From Prochlorococcus sp. AG-402-I23 (GTDB lineage Bacteria; Cyanobacteriota; Cyanobacteriia; PCC-6307; Cyanobiaceae), in assembly GCA_003216915.1 (NCBI GenBank), contig QCIB01000002.1, positions 1-64,000 of the forward strand: a stretch of DNA of 64,000 bases, given 5' to 3'. The translations under genes were made by a program, and so were the position numbers. Below the pieces are notes generated by a model. The model did no database searches and had not been told where the DNA came from. It saw only the letters and a program-made list of their open reading frames with translations. Positions 55,101-64,000 of this stretch are shown piece by piece. Position 1 is the stretch's first letter. Every line of letters starts with the position of its first letter.

Positions 55101-56252
55101 ATGACAGATATAAAGGAAATTAAATTAGTCGATGTAAAAAATAACTCAAACATAATAAATAATTTAAATAGTGTTTATAAACTATGGGGATATGAAGAGG
55201 TTTCACCCTCATTCATAAATACTTTAGATACCATAAAAGGCCGTGGCGTTATTGACGAAAAACAAGTTGTAGGAATAGTAAGTAATAATTCATTATGTCT
55301 TAGGCCAGAAATGACAACATCAATTGTTAAATTGTCATCTACTAGATTAATAAATAAGAAAAGACCTATAAGATTATTCACCAATGGAATGGTTTTTGAT
55401 AAAAAACAAAATAATAAAAATTCATTTAAGTTACAAGAAAAATTGCAGAGTGGAATTGAATTAATTGGATATGATACAAAATACCCAGAAATTGAAGTTA
55501 TTAATATTTTGTTTGATTCAATCGATAATATTAATTTGAAGGATGGTTGTAATTTATATCTACTTGTAAGCACCACAAAAATAATGGATTTAATCTTAAG
55601 TAAATATAAGAATAATAATTTTGAAGAAATTAAGAAAAGTCTGGTCAATTTTGATCAAGATAATTTATCTAAATTAGGAATAGATGAAGACGATAAATAT
55701 ATTCTTAAAGATCTTTTATTCACACGAGGAGAGCCAATTGCAATATTAAAAAAATTAAAAACTACATATGGTACTAGTAAAACATTAGATGACTTAAATT
55801 TTTTATTTGAAACATTATCAAAAATATCAAATAAATATGGTGTTAAATTACAACTTGATCCCACTTTTCAACCTCACTTGAATTTATATGAAGGAATAGT
55901 TTTTCAACTAATAGCGGATAATGGTAAATATAAAAGCGTTATTGCAAAAGGCGGAAGATATGATGAGTTAGTAAGATCATTTAGCCCTTATGAGAAAATA
56001 TTTAATGGGATTGGATTTACGATTTCAGTAGACATTTTAAGAAATTTAATTAAGGAAGAAAAGACAAATAAAAAAAAGATTTTATTGATGTTTAAAGATT
56101 CTTATTTGTTAGAAAAAGGTATGAATGAACAAAAAGCACAACAGAAAAAAGGAAATATTGCTGTCTTACATTTAAATCCATGTGATGACATTGCTAAAGC
56201 CAATCAAATTATGAAAGAAAATAATTGTAATGAGATTTTGTGGGTTAAATAA
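55101..56252 (+). CDS. hisZ: ATP phosphoribosyltransferase regulatory subunit HisZ
   Basis: 383 residues of histidyl-tRNA-synthetase-like fold without the anticodon domain. YEEVSPSFINTLDT, LCLRPEMTTSIVK, KLQEKLQSGIELIGYD and KGGRYDELVRSFSP mark the class II core. HisZ is the regulatory partner of short HisG in the first step of histidine synthesis. The R-x-E/GG patterns of an active synthetase are partly kept, but length and divergence favour HisZ. It lies 18 bases after the IMPase gene. Confidence 0.88.
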   Translation: MTDIKEIKLVDVKNNSNIINNLNSVYKLWGYEEVSPSFINTLDTIKGRGVIDEKQVVGIVSNNSLCLRPEMTTSIVKLSSTRLINKKRPIRLFTNGMVFDKKQNNKNSFKLQEKLQSGIELIGYDTKYPEIEVINILFDSIDNINLKDGCNLYLLVSTTKIMDLILSKYKNNNFEEIKKSLVNFDQDNLSKLGIDEDDKYILKDLLFTRGEPIAILKKLKTTYGTSKTLDDLNFLFETLSKISNKYGVKLQLDPTFQPHLNLYEGIVFQLIADNGKYKSVIAKGGRYDELVRSFSPYEKIFNGIGFTISVDILRNLIKEEKTNKKKILLMFKDSYLLEKGMNEQKAQQKKGNIAVLHLNPCDDIAKANQIMKENNCNEILWVK

Positions 56253-56290
56253 ATCCTTTTAAAAGTATATTTGGGTTTTGAAATTCATAT

Positions 56291-56304
56291 ATTGTTCGGA
56301 CAAT
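56291..56304. other. Small hairpin with TCGG loop between hisZ and htpG
   Basis: ATTGT (56291-56295) and ACAAT (56300-56304) pair around TCGG, extended by one T-A pair outside. It lies about 75 bases before the htpG ATG and 40 bases after the hisZ stop. No T run follows, so it is more likely a leader element than a terminator; it is small enough to be coincidence. Confidence 0.25.
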
Positions 56305-56370
56305 ACTCCTAATTAAACTTGATTAACTAGTTTTTACGAAATAAGATTTAATATGTTTGATTTTTTTTAA

Positions 56371-58275
56371 ATGGAAAAAGGCGAAATTCGTATTAATACC
56401 GAAAATATTTTCCCAATTATCAAGAAGGCAGTATATTCTGACCATGAAATCTTTTTAAGAGAACTTGTTAGTAATGGTGTTGACGCAATTAGTAAAAGAA
56501 GAATGGCCTCTATGGCAGGTGATTGCGAGAATACTGAGGAAGCTCAAGTAAAAATAACAATTAACCGTGAAAAAAATACGTTAACAATTTCCGATAATGG
56601 AATTGGAATGAATGATGAAGAAATTAAGAAGTATATAAATCAAGTTGCATTTTCTAGTGCTGAAGAATTCCTAACAAAATACAAAAAAGATAATGATGAA
56701 TTCATAGGTCATTTTGGTCTAGGTTTTTATTCAAGTTTCATGGTGGCAGATAGAGTTGATATATTAACTAAGTCGGCAATTGGGGAGTCAAAAGCATTCA
56801 AATGGTCTTGTGATGGATCGCCAAATTTCACGTTAGAGGAATCAGAAAGAGAGACAATTGGTACAGATGTTATTCTTCACCTACTTGAAGAAGAAAAAGA
56901 TTTTATCGAGCCTGAAAGAATTAAATCACTAATAAAAAAATATTGTGATTTTATGCCAATAGATGTCTTATTAGAAGGAGAGTCAATCAATAAGAAAAAT
57001 CCTCCTTGGAGAAAACAACCTAGTGAATTAAAAGATGAAGATTATATTGAGTTATATAAATACCTTTATCCTTTCCAGGGAGATCCACTGTTATGGATTC
57101 ATCTAAATACAGATTATCCATATGACATACAAGGGATATTGTATTTTCCAAAGTTGTCAGGTAGAGCTGATTGGGAAAAAGGAGAAATAAAACTATTTTG
57201 CAATCAAGTATTCGTAAGCGATTCAATTAAAGAGATAGTACCAAAATACCTTTTACCTCTAAGAGGAGTTATTGACTCTACAGATATACCGTTAAATGTT
57301 AGTAGAAGTGCATTACAAACAGACAGAAAAGTAAGGTCTATATCATCATTTATCTCAAAAAAAATCGCTAATAAACTTAAGGATTTGATAAAAAATTCTC
57401 CAGAATTTTATGCAGAAATTTGGGATTCAATCTCTGCTTTTATTAAAATTGGTGCTATAGAAGATGAAAAATTTGCTGATTTAGTCAATAACAGTATAAT
57501 TTTCGAAACAATAATAAATTCAGAGAAAGACGTAACTACAGATATTGAAAATAAATCTCTCATCAAGTCCAATGATAAATATTTCACAACTCTCGCTAAT
57601 TACAAAGAGCGAAATAAATTAACTGATTCTAAAAAAATAATTTACTGTTCAGATTTGATTGCGCAGTCTAGTGCATTAAATATCTGTTTATCTGATAATA
57701 AAGAAGTTATTAAATCAGATCCCTTAATTGACGCACAATTTCTTCCATGGTTGGAAAGTAAAAATGAAGATTATCAATTCCAAAGAGTAGATTCTGAAAT
57801 AAATGAAATAGAAGATAAAGAATCTAAAGAAATTGTAGATAAGGATGGCAAATCAAATACAGATAATCTTAGAGATACGATAGTTAAGGCCCTTAACAAT
57901 GAGAAAGTAACAGTTAAAGTGCAGTCACTTTCAAGTAACGATGCTCCACCAGCGATGATCTTGCTTCCAGAACAAATGAGAAGAATTAATGATATGGGCG
58001 CTTACATGGAACAAAAGATGCCTGGCTTACCTGAATATCATGTGCTCTTAATTAACAAAGAACATCCACTTATTGTTGGTCTTAATAAAATTACAGGCAA
58101 CAAAATAATTATTGATGAAAAAGATCCTATTGAGAATCCATTGGCATCTAAAATTGCTAATCATGTTTACGATATGGCTAAACTTTCCGTTGGTGGATTA
58201 GATCAAGAACAGATAATTAATTTACAAAATAATAATGCCGAATTAATTTCAGAATTACTTAATTCAACAAATTGA
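56371..58275 (+). CDS. htpG: Hsp90-family chaperone HtpG
   Basis: 634 residues. N-terminal ATPase of GHKL type: FLRELVSNGVDAI (about 29-41), ISDNGIGMN (about 75-83), GHFGLGFYSSFMV (about 113-125). A middle domain with LPLNVSRSALQ and the C-terminal dimerisation region (AKLSVGGLDQEQ) follow. It lacks the eukaryotic MEEVD. In cyanobacteria HtpG protects photosynthetic and pigment enzymes under heat and oxidative stress. Confidence 0.96.
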   Translation: MEKGEIRINTENIFPIIKKAVYSDHEIFLRELVSNGVDAISKRRMASMAGDCENTEEAQVKITINREKNTLTISDNGIGMNDEEIKKYINQVAFSSAEEFLTKYKKDNDEFIGHFGLGFYSSFMVADRVDILTKSAIGESKAFKWSCDGSPNFTLEESERETIGTDVILHLLEEEKDFIEPERIKSLIKKYCDFMPIDVLLEGESINKKNPPWRKQPSELKDEDYIELYKYLYPFQGDPLLWIHLNTDYPYDIQGILYFPKLSGRADWEKGEIKLFCNQVFVSDSIKEIVPKYLLPLRGVIDSTDIPLNVSRSALQTDRKVRSISSFISKKIANKLKDLIKNSPEFYAEIWDSISAFIKIGAIEDEKFADLVNNSIIFETIINSEKDVTTDIENKSLIKSNDKYFTTLANYKERNKLTDSKKIIYCSDLIAQSSALNICLSDNKEVIKSDPLIDAQFLPWLESKNEDYQFQRVDSEINEIEDKESKEIVDKDGKSNTDNLRDTIVKALNNEKVTVKVQSLSSNDAPPAMILLPEQMRRINDMGAYMEQKMPGLPEYHVLLINKEHPLIVGLNKITGNKIIIDEKDPIENPLASKIANHVYDMAKLSVGGLDQEQIINLQNNNAELISELLNSTN

Positions 58276-58314
58276 GTCATGTGTTAGAATTTTTAAAGAT
58301 TTAACTCAATAAAT

Positions 58315-58551
58315 ATGTCAAGAGTTTGCGAACTGACCGGTGTAAAAGCTAATAACGGGATGGCAGTGAGTCACTCACATATTCGTACCAAAAAATTGCA
58401 ACAAGTTAATCTCCAAAAAAGGAGACTTTGGTGGGAAGAAGGCAAAAAATGGGTGAATATTAAAATTAGCACCAAAGCACTAAAGTCTATACAAAAAGTA
58501 GGTTTAGACAAATTTGCCAAATCAAATGGAGTTGATTTAAAAAAATTCTAA
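58315..58551 (+). CDS. rpmB: 50S ribosomal protein L28
   Basis: 78 residues: [20 protein letters not shown] and [20 protein letters not shown], with [20 protein letters not shown], the L28 layout. It is a large-subunit protein near the exit region. It is the first of a row of small plus-strand genes running to psaK. Confidence 0.96.
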   Translation: MSRVCELTGVKANNGMAVSHSHIRTKKLQQVNLQKRRLWWEEGKKWVNIKISTKALKSIQKVGLDKFAKSNGVDLKKF

Positions 58552-58556
58552 ATTTG

Positions 58557-59090
58557 ATGAGAAATTTAGTTATAAGTATATTAATATCTTTTATTTTTTT
58601 ATTAAATTGTAATTCAGCAATTGCTTTTGACTTTGCTCCTGAAGTTGGAGATAAAGCTCCAAACTTTCAATTAGAAGGTTTTAATAAAAACATAAAATCA
58701 AAAAACATTTGGGAATTAAATGATTTTCAAGGTAAGTGGCTTGTTATGTATTTTTATCCAAAGGACTTTACCGCAGGTTGCACTCTTGAAGCTAAAGGTT
58801 TTTCGGAATTAAAAAAAGATTTTTCAAAATATAATGCCGAAATTGTTGGTATTAGTGCTGATAATCAAGATTCTCATGAAAGTTTCTGCAGCGAGAAATC
58901 TATAAACTACACTTTATTATCCGATCCTGAAGGAATTATTAGCGATAAATATGGTTCTTGGATTCCTCCATTTTCAGATAGAAATACATTTTTGATTTCT
59001 CCAGAAGGAGAAATTTCTTATAGATGGATAAGTGTTTTACCCATAAATCATGCCAAGGAAGTACTTAATGTACTAAAGAAAAAAATATAA
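58557..59090 (+). CDS. Exported PrxQ/Bcp-type peroxiredoxin
   Basis: 177 residues from the ATG at 58557 (a TTG one codon upstream is also open). Signal peptide (about 1-23, ending SAIAFDF) suggests a lumenal or periplasmic enzyme. The thioredoxin-fold motif FYPKDFTAGCTLEAKGF holds the peroxidatic C75. The resolving Cys that many PrxQs carry five residues later is Lys here; another Cys, C111 (SFCSEKS), could serve. It reduces peroxides in the thylakoid lumen or periplasm by inference. Confidence 0.87.
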   Translation: MRNLVISILISFIFLLNCNSAIAFDFAPEVGDKAPNFQLEGFNKNIKSKNIWELNDFQGKWLVMYFYPKDFTAGCTLEAKGFSELKKDFSKYNAEIVGISADNQDSHESFCSEKSINYTLLSDPEGIISDKYGSWIPPFSDRNTFLISPEGEISYRWISVLPINHAKEVLNVLKKKI

Positions 59091-59093
59091 ATT

Positions 59094-59396
59094 TTGCACG
59101 AACTTTCATTTGGAACTTGGTTAATTCACATCTCTTCGGTCATTGAATGGATATTTACCATCTTTGTTATATACAAAATTTCTACATATAAAGAATACAA
59201 TTTATTTTTTTGGTTAAGCTTAGCTATGGTTCCAAACTTAATAGGAGCTATGTGCGCTATTACTTGGCATATTTATGATAATCAAGCTGTATTGTATGGA
59301 TTAGTAACGCTTCAAGGGATATTTACATTAATTGGTAATTCAACATTAGCTCTCGCATCATTCACTATTTTTAAAAAGGAAGAGACTTATGAATGA
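59094..59396 (+). CDS. DUF2499 membrane protein
   Basis: 100 residues from a TTG start, with three membrane helices: LIHISSVIEWIFTIFVIY, FWLSLAMVPNLIGAMCAIT and TLQGIFTLIGNSTLALASF. It fits DUF2499, a cyanobacterial and plastid family without known function. The C-terminus overlaps the start of the next gene by 8 bases. Paired DUF2499-DUF3593 genes are, as I recall, common in cyanobacteria. Confidence 0.78.
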   Translation: MHELSFGTWLIHISSVIEWIFTIFVIYKISTYKEYNLFFWLSLAMVPNLIGAMCAITWHIYDNQAVLYGLVTLQGIFTLIGNSTLALASFTIFKKEETYE

Positions 59397-59724
59397 TTTA
59401 TTTTTTAAATTTATAGAAAAATTAGGTTCCATTGATAACACATTATTGTTCGCAGTATCAATATTTCCATATGCAATATTTTTGTTTTATTTATATAAAA
59501 TCAAATCTGTTAATATTTTTGTAAAAACAGGATTTTCCTTAACTGTTTTATTCGTATTAATAACTATATTGGTATCTATCTTCACACTAAATTACTATGA
59601 TAAAACCCTTGTTGAAGTTGACTTCCTGCATGGCTTTGCAGAATCCTTCCTAACTCTAAGTGATTTTGTTATTTTGTTTGGATTTATAAAGTTGTTAAAT
59701 TGCTTAGAAGTAAACAACTCTTAA
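59389..59724 (+). CDS. DUF3593 membrane protein
   Basis: 111 residues with three membrane segments: LLFAVSIFPYAIFLFYLY, FVKTGFSLTVLFVLITILV, and FAESFLTLSDFVILFGFI. The VDFLHGFAESFLTLSD stretch is typical of DUF3593. Function unknown. Its overlap with DUF2499 implies the two act together in a membrane, possibly the thylakoid given psaK next in line. Confidence 0.76.
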   Translation: MNDLFFKFIEKLGSIDNTLLFAVSIFPYAIFLFYLYKIKSVNIFVKTGFSLTVLFVLITILVSIFTLNYYDKTLVEVDFLHGFAESFLTLSDFVILFGFIKLLNCLEVNNS

Positions 59725-59790
59725 GACCTTTTACAATTTTGTGTTTTTTAGGTAAAAGTATTAGAGAATATATGAAAATAACGATTTTTT

Positions 59791-60051
59791 ATGTTTACTA
59801 CATTATTTGCAGCTGCAGATCCAGCAACTTTTTCTTGGTCTCCAAAGTGTGCCGTCGTAATGATTGCATGTAATGTTTTTGCTTATGCAATTGCTAGAGC
59901 AACAATAAGAAAACCTAATGAAGGTTTTGAAATACCTAATTCAAAATTCTATGGTGGTTTAAGTCACGCGTCAGTTGTAGGTGCTAATTGCCTAGGTCAT
60001 ATTTTTGGAATTGGAGCAATCCTAGGATTAGCTTCACGAGGTGTTTTATAA
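59791..60051 (+). CDS. psaK: Photosystem I reaction centre subunit PsaK
   Basis: 86 residues. Two membrane helices with the PsaK signature WSPKCAVVMIACNVFAYAIAR in the first and SVVGANCLGHIFGIGAILGL in the second, linked by a loop with KPNEGFEIPNSKFYGGLSHA. PsaK is a peripheral photosystem I subunit. A bidirectional AT hairpin (60050-60072) separates it from dxs. Confidence 0.94.
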   Translation: MFTTLFAAADPATFSWSPKCAVVMIACNVFAYAIARATIRKPNEGFEIPNSKFYGGLSHASVVGANCLGHIFGIGAILGLASRGVL

Positions 60052-60072
60052 AAATTTATTTATTAAATTTTT
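60050..60072. terminator. Bidirectional A/T hairpin between psaK and dxs
   Basis: AAAAATTTA (60050-60058) and TAAATTTTT (60064-60072) form a perfect 9-bp stem with loop TTTAT. It offers a T run on both strands and lies exactly at two convergent gene ends, overlapping the dxs stop. The stem has no G-C pairs, so it would be weak. Confidence 0.4.
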
Positions 60073-61960
60073 AATTATCTAACTTAAATTTTTTAACAAT
60101 TTTATCTGCCATCTGATCAGGCATAAGTCCTAATTTTTCTTTACTCTGATCAGGTGAAGCATGATCAACTAAAACATCAGGTATACCTATTCTGTATACA
60201 GGAATATTTATTTCATTATCGTTTAATAATTCAACTATTGCGGAACCAAATCCACCTATTAAAGTTCCTTCTTCCATAGTTACAACTTTTTGAATCCTAC
60301 TTGCTAAAGGCATAATAAGACTTTTATCGAGAGGTTTCACAAATCTTGCATTAATAAGACATGCATTAATGTTCATATTTTTTAGTATCTTTGCTGTTTC
60401 GATAGCTGATGCGACCATTGAACCATAAGCAATAATTAAAATATCCTCTCCTTCTTCAAGTATTTCAGCTTCGCCTATATTTAAAGGCTCCCAACCCTCA
60501 TCCATTACAGCCACTCCTAGCCCAGAGCCTCTGGGTATTCTTAGTGCTGTAGGACCGTTATGGTTTATTGAAGTTATTAACATTCTCTGTAATTCAGACT
60601 CATCTTTTGGGGCCATCAATACAAAATTAGGTATAGATCTCATATAACTTATATCGTATTGACCTTGGTGAGTAGGACCGTCAGCTCCAACTATCCCAGC
60701 TCTATCAAGTACGAATGATACAGGTAAATTTTGTATACCTACATCATGAATTAATTGATCGAATGCACGTTGAAGAAAAGTACTATAAATAGCTACAACA
60801 GGTTTAAGACCATCGCACGACATTCCTGCCGCAAGAGTAACTGCATGTTGTTCTGCTATTCCTACATCGATATATTGGTCTGGAATATTTTTTTGCAATA
60901 TATCTAAACCAGTACCTGTAGCCATTGCAGCTGTAATGCCAACGACTTTGCTATCTTGTTCACATATTTTCAATAAGGTTTGACCAAATATTTTACTATA
61001 ACTAACAGGCTTAGGTTTCTTTGATGGAATAGATTTCCCAGTAGTCAGATCAAATGCAGACTGTGCATGATATCCTACTTGGTCAGCTTCTGCATAAGGA
61101 TAACCCTTCCCTTTTGTTGTGACAACATGAACAAGTACAGGTTTTTTAAGTTTATGAGCAGCGTTAAAAGTATTAACTAAATTCCCAATATCATGACCGT
61201 CTATTGGTCCCATATATGTAAATCCAAGTTCCTCAAAAACAGCACCAACCTTAGGAACAGCCAATCGTCTAACGCTTCCTTTAATATTTTTAAATTCTTC
61301 TGGTATATCCTTACCAATTAAGGGAATATTTTTTACACTTTCTTGAACACTATCAGATAAAAATTGCAATGGCGGACTAACTCTTACCTTATTTAAGTAA
61401 GATGAAAGGGCTCCAACTGGAGGAGAAATAGACATATCATTATCGTTTAATACAACAACTAGAGGAGTATTTGGTAAGTGTCCTGCATGATTTATAGCTT
61501 CTAATGCCATTCCTCCAGTTAATGCTCCATCTCCAATAACAGCAGCACATTTATAATTCTCACCTTTTCTGTCTCTTGCTATTGCCATTCCTAAAGCAGC
61601 AGAAATAGAAGTGCTTGCATGTCCAGCACCAAAATGATCAAATTTACTTTCACTTCTTTTTAGATATCCAGCTACTCCATTTTGTTGTCTAAGGGAATCA
61701 AATTGACTGAAACGTCCTGTTATTAATTTATGAGGATAACCTTGATGTCCTACATCCCAAACAACTTTGTCGAAATCTAGATCAAGAGTTTGATATAAAG
61801 CCAATGTAAGCTCAACTACACCTAAACCAGGACCAAGATGTCCACCGCTAGTAGATACTACTTGAAGGTGTCTTTCTCTAATTTGACAAGCAATTTCCTC
61901 TAATTGTGAAACTGTTAAGCCATGAAGTTGATTTGGATGACTTAACTCACTTAAAAGCAT
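60071..61960 (-). CDS. dxs: 1-deoxy-D-xylulose-5-phosphate synthase
   Basis: 629 residues, transketolase-like. TPP-binding [13 protein letters not shown]...LNDNDMS (about 144-180), the conserved HGTGHAST-like region at about 113 ([11 protein letters not shown]), the Pyr domain (about 320-480; [27 protein letters not shown]) and the C-terminal domain. It condenses pyruvate and glyceraldehyde-3-P, the first step of the MEP route to carotenoids, phytol and quinones. It is divergent from ilvA. Confidence 0.96.
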   Translation of the reverse strand: MLLSELSHPNQLHGLTVSQLEEIACQIRERHLQVVSTSGGHLGPGLGVVELTLALYQTLDLDFDKVVWDVGHQGYPHKLITGRFSQFDSLRQQNGVAGYLKRSESKFDHFGAGHASTSISAALGMAIARDRKGENYKCAAVIGDGALTGGMALEAINHAGHLPNTPLVVVLNDNDMSISPPVGALSSYLNKVRVSPPLQFLSDSVQESVKNIPLIGKDIPEEFKNIKGSVRRLAVPKVGAVFEELGFTYMGPIDGHDIGNLVNTFNAAHKLKKPVLVHVVTTKGKGYPYAEADQVGYHAQSAFDLTTGKSIPSKKPKPVSYSKIFGQTLLKICEQDSKVVGITAAMATGTGLDILQKNIPDQYIDVGIAEQHAVTLAAGMSCDGLKPVVAIYSTFLQRAFDQLIHDVGIQNLPVSFVLDRAGIVGADGPTHQGQYDISYMRSIPNFVLMAPKDESELQRMLITSINHNGPTALRIPRGSGLGVAVMDEGWEPLNIGEAEILEEGEDILIIAYGSMVASAIETAKILKNMNINACLINARFVKPLDKSLIMPLASRIQKVVTMEEGTLIGGFGSAIVELLNDNEINIPVYRIGIPDVLVDHASPDQSKEKLGLMPDQMADKIVKKFKLDN

Positions 61961-62076
61961 TTAACAAAAATTGGTATCTATATAATCTAAAACGTCGAGG
62001 TGCAAAATGAGTAATTTTTTGGAAATAGATCATGTAATGTTTTATTAGATTAATAATTAATGCTAAAAGTATATAT

Positions 62077-63618
62077 ATGAATGATTATTTTAAAAAAATA
62101 CTTCAAGCTGAAGTCTATGAAGTAGCAAAAAAAACGCCCCTAGAAAAAGCTCATAATTTAAGTAATACACTTAATAATGAAGTTTTTCTAAAAAGAGAAG
62201 ATCTTCAAGATGTATTTTCATTCAAGGTAAGAGGTGCATATAACAAAATGAGTAAGCTCACAAATTCTCAGCTTTCTCAGGGAGTAATTACTTCAAGTGC
62301 TGGTAATCATGCTCAAGGTGTTGCTCTTAGTGCTCTCAAGCTAAATTGCCAAGCAACAATATTAATGCCCATTACAACACCTCTTGTAAAAGTTAATGCT
62401 GTGAAAAAGTTAAAAGCAAAAGTTATATTATTCGGTGATAATTATGATGAAACATACAAAGAAGCAATAAGAATTAGCAAAGAAAGAAATTTATGTTTTA
62501 TTCATCCTTTTGATGATCCAGATGTAATAGCAGGACAAGGAACTATAGCTATTGAACTTGAACAGCAACTAAAGGAAAAACCCTATGCAATTTATATTGC
62601 TGTTGGTGGTGGTGGATTGATATCAGGAATATCCTTATATATTAAAAAAATATGGCCTGAAGTAAAAATAATTGGGGTAGAGCCTGAAGATGCAGACGCT
62701 ATGACAAAATCTTTGGAAGAATCAAAAATTGTGGAATTATCTTCTGTTGGTCAATTTGCAGATGGAGTGGCGGTTAAAAAAATTGGTAAAAATACTTTTG
62801 ATATTGGCAGAAAATATATAGATAAGATGATTACCGTTAATACTGATGAAATATGTGCAGCTATAAAAGATGTTTTTGAGGATACTAGATCAATACTAGA
62901 GCCCGCAGGAGCATTATCAATTGCAGGGATGAAAAAAGATATTTTAAATTCGAATCATTCAAATAGAAAAATGGTTGCGATTGCATGTGGTGCAAATATG
63001 AATTTTGAACGGCTTAGATTTGTCGCAGAAAGAGCAGAACTTGGTGAGTGTAAAGAAGTAATGATGGCTGTTGAAATTCCTGAACGTGCTGGAAGTTTAA
63101 TTGATTTTTGTAAGTTACTTGATAATAGAAATTTAACTGAATTTAGTTACAGGATGTCAAATTCTAAGAATGCCCAGATCTTTGTAGGAGTTCAAGTCTA
63201 TGGATTAAATGATAAAAAAAATCTTTTAAATGTATTTAGAAATTCGGAGTACTCATTTATTGACATAAGTGATGATGAATTATCTAAAAATCATCTAAGA
63301 CATATGGTAGGTGGAAGATTACCAAAGAATTTTAAAGAAATGGATAATAGAAACTTTATTGAGCTTTTATACAGATTTGAGTTTCCTGAAAGGCCTGGCG
63401 CATTAATAAACTTCTTAAATAATATGAAATCTAATTGGTCTATAAGCGTATTTCACTATAGGAATTATGGCGCTGATGTTGGGAAAATTGTTATTGGAGT
63501 TTTAATCGATAAAAATGAGATTTTAGAGTGGAATAAATTTGTAAGAATTCTAGGCTATAAATTTTGGGATGAAACTCAAAACGATACATATAGATTATTC
63601 CTTGGTGCATCAGATTAA
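62077..63618 (+). CDS. ilvA: Threonine ammonia-lyase, biosynthetic
   Basis: 513 residues. PLP lysine in SFKVRGAYNK (about 50-59), the phosphate loop VGGGGLISG (about 182-190), and a C-terminal pair of ACT-like domains (about 330-405 and 425-505; VEIPERAGSLIDF and EFPERPGALINF), the regulatory form inhibited by isoleucine. It deaminates threonine to 2-oxobutyrate for isoleucine. IlvE, at the end of the path, is also in the window. Confidence 0.96.
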   Translation: MNDYFKKILQAEVYEVAKKTPLEKAHNLSNTLNNEVFLKREDLQDVFSFKVRGAYNKMSKLTNSQLSQGVITSSAGNHAQGVALSALKLNCQATILMPITTPLVKVNAVKKLKAKVILFGDNYDETYKEAIRISKERNLCFIHPFDDPDVIAGQGTIAIELEQQLKEKPYAIYIAVGGGGLISGISLYIKKIWPEVKIIGVEPEDADAMTKSLEESKIVELSSVGQFADGVAVKKIGKNTFDIGRKYIDKMITVNTDEICAAIKDVFEDTRSILEPAGALSIAGMKKDILNSNHSNRKMVAIACGANMNFERLRFVAERAELGECKEVMMAVEIPERAGSLIDFCKLLDNRNLTEFSYRMSNSKNAQIFVGVQVYGLNDKKNLLNVFRNSEYSFIDISDDELSKNHLRHMVGGRLPKNFKEMDNRNFIELLYRFEFPERPGALINFLNNMKSNWSISVFHYRNYGADVGKIVIGVLIDKNEILEWNKFVRILGYKFWDETQNDTYRLFLGASD

Positions 63619-63648
63619 ATTTAAGGTAAATTAGGAAAGATTTCGGTA

Positions 63649-64000
63649 ATTAAAATCAATCAATCTGATCTAAATACCACGCCAATATCTGATATAGATC
63701 TAGTTACTAAAGTTGAAGCTGTTCTATATTTGAAAGGCAGACCAATAACAAAAAAGGATCTTTCAGAAATTACTAATTCTGATATTAACTTAATAAATGA
63801 TGCAATTAAAGATTTAAAAAATAAATACTCTAATCCAAATTCAGCTATTGAATTAAATGAAGTTAATAATAGTTTTTCTCTTGAACTAAAGTCTAGTCTG
63901 GATGAATACGTGGATGATTTACTTCCTTCTGATTTGAAAACATCCGAATTAAGGACATTGGCAACTATTGCAATCAAAAAAAAGATCCTTCAATCCGATC
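63649..64000 (+). CDS. scpB: ScpB-like segregation and condensation protein (5' part)
   Basis: The frame runs off the right edge (about 117 codons visible). The product begins with a linker then VEAVLYLKGRPITKKDLSEI, NSFSLELKSSL and LKTSELRTLATIAI, the ScpB winged-helix pattern. ScpB works with ScpA and SMC to compact and segregate the chromosome. No ATG, GTG or TTG precedes the conserved region in frame; the nearest upstream stop is at 63622. An ATT at 63649, 9 bases after GGAAAG, is my choice of start; other rare codons (ATT 63640) are possible. Confidence 0.7.
   Translation, partial: MKINQSDLNTTPISDIDLVTKVEAVLYLKGRPITKKDLSEITNSDINLINDAIKDLKNKYSNPNSAIELNEVNNSFSLELKSSLDEYVDDLLPSDLKTSELRTLATIAIKKKILQSD

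Overview
This 64 kb window is very AT-rich and gene-dense, with short intergenic gaps, many TTG/GTG starts and overlapping genes. The gene content is that of an oxygenic cyanobacterium: psaK, a Ycf20 protein, a CCB2/CCB4-type cytochrome b6f assembly factor, a DUF1995/LPA3-like protein, HemJ, and an FdC2-like ferredoxin. Together with many 40-60 residue orphan genes, this points to a streamlined marine picocyanobacterium, most likely Prochlorococcus of a low-GC (high-light-type) clade. This assignment comes from gene content and composition only; no search was run.

Layout. 1-8.5 kb: a membrane protein cut by the window edge, an RNase R-like protein with a degraded active site, a split UPF0016 transporter pair, a YkgJ-type protein, a tiny photosystem-like peptide, a HAD phosphatase, Ycf20, L32, an FtsH-like AAA protein without its protease motif, and a 2-Cys peroxiredoxin. 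8.5-12.3 kb: an accessory stretch of about a dozen mini-genes, a ribbon-helix-helix regulator between two copies of one palindrome, a candidate structured RNA, and a thioredoxin-like exported protein. 12.3-21.6 kb: DUF1651, clpS, tRNA-Met, trmL, cobU, a CCB factor, lptC, metG, a minimal RNase II, rpsR, rpmG and pheT. 21.6-25.3 kb: another small-gene patch with three copies of an AGACTA/TAGTCT/TATATAA repeat and an unusual RHH plus J-domain fusion, then Ap4A phosphorylase and DUF2237. 25.3-51.5 kb: mostly core metabolism (metH, ilvE, cobN, hemJ, uvrC, coaD, dacB, a cysteine desulfurase, dapF, leuS, pgi, purN, argC, ribBA, ppiB). 51.5-64 kb: dnaK/dnaJ, tRNA-Ser, ferredoxin, an inositol-phosphatase family gene, hisZ, htpG, L28, an exported PrxQ, DUF2499/DUF3593, psaK, dxs, ilvA and the start of scpB.

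How the genes work together. CobN and CobU belong to the cobalamin pathway whose product MetH uses. IlvA and IlvE supply branched-chain amino acids. DapF, ArgC and HisZ serve lysine, arginine and histidine synthesis. Dxs supplies isoprenoids for pigments and HemJ supplies tetrapyrroles. Several genes are thylakoid assembly or quality-control candidates: the CCB factor, Ycf20, the DUF1995 protein, the DnaK/DnaJ pair, the FtsH-like protein and HtpG. The observations most worth following are the pseudo-protease FtsH paralogue that also lacks its first membrane helix, the RNB-family protein lacking catalytic residues next to a paralogue that keeps them, the RHH regulator with its flanking palindromes, the RHH-J-domain fusion, and the dispersed GAGACTATA element shared by two small-gene regions.
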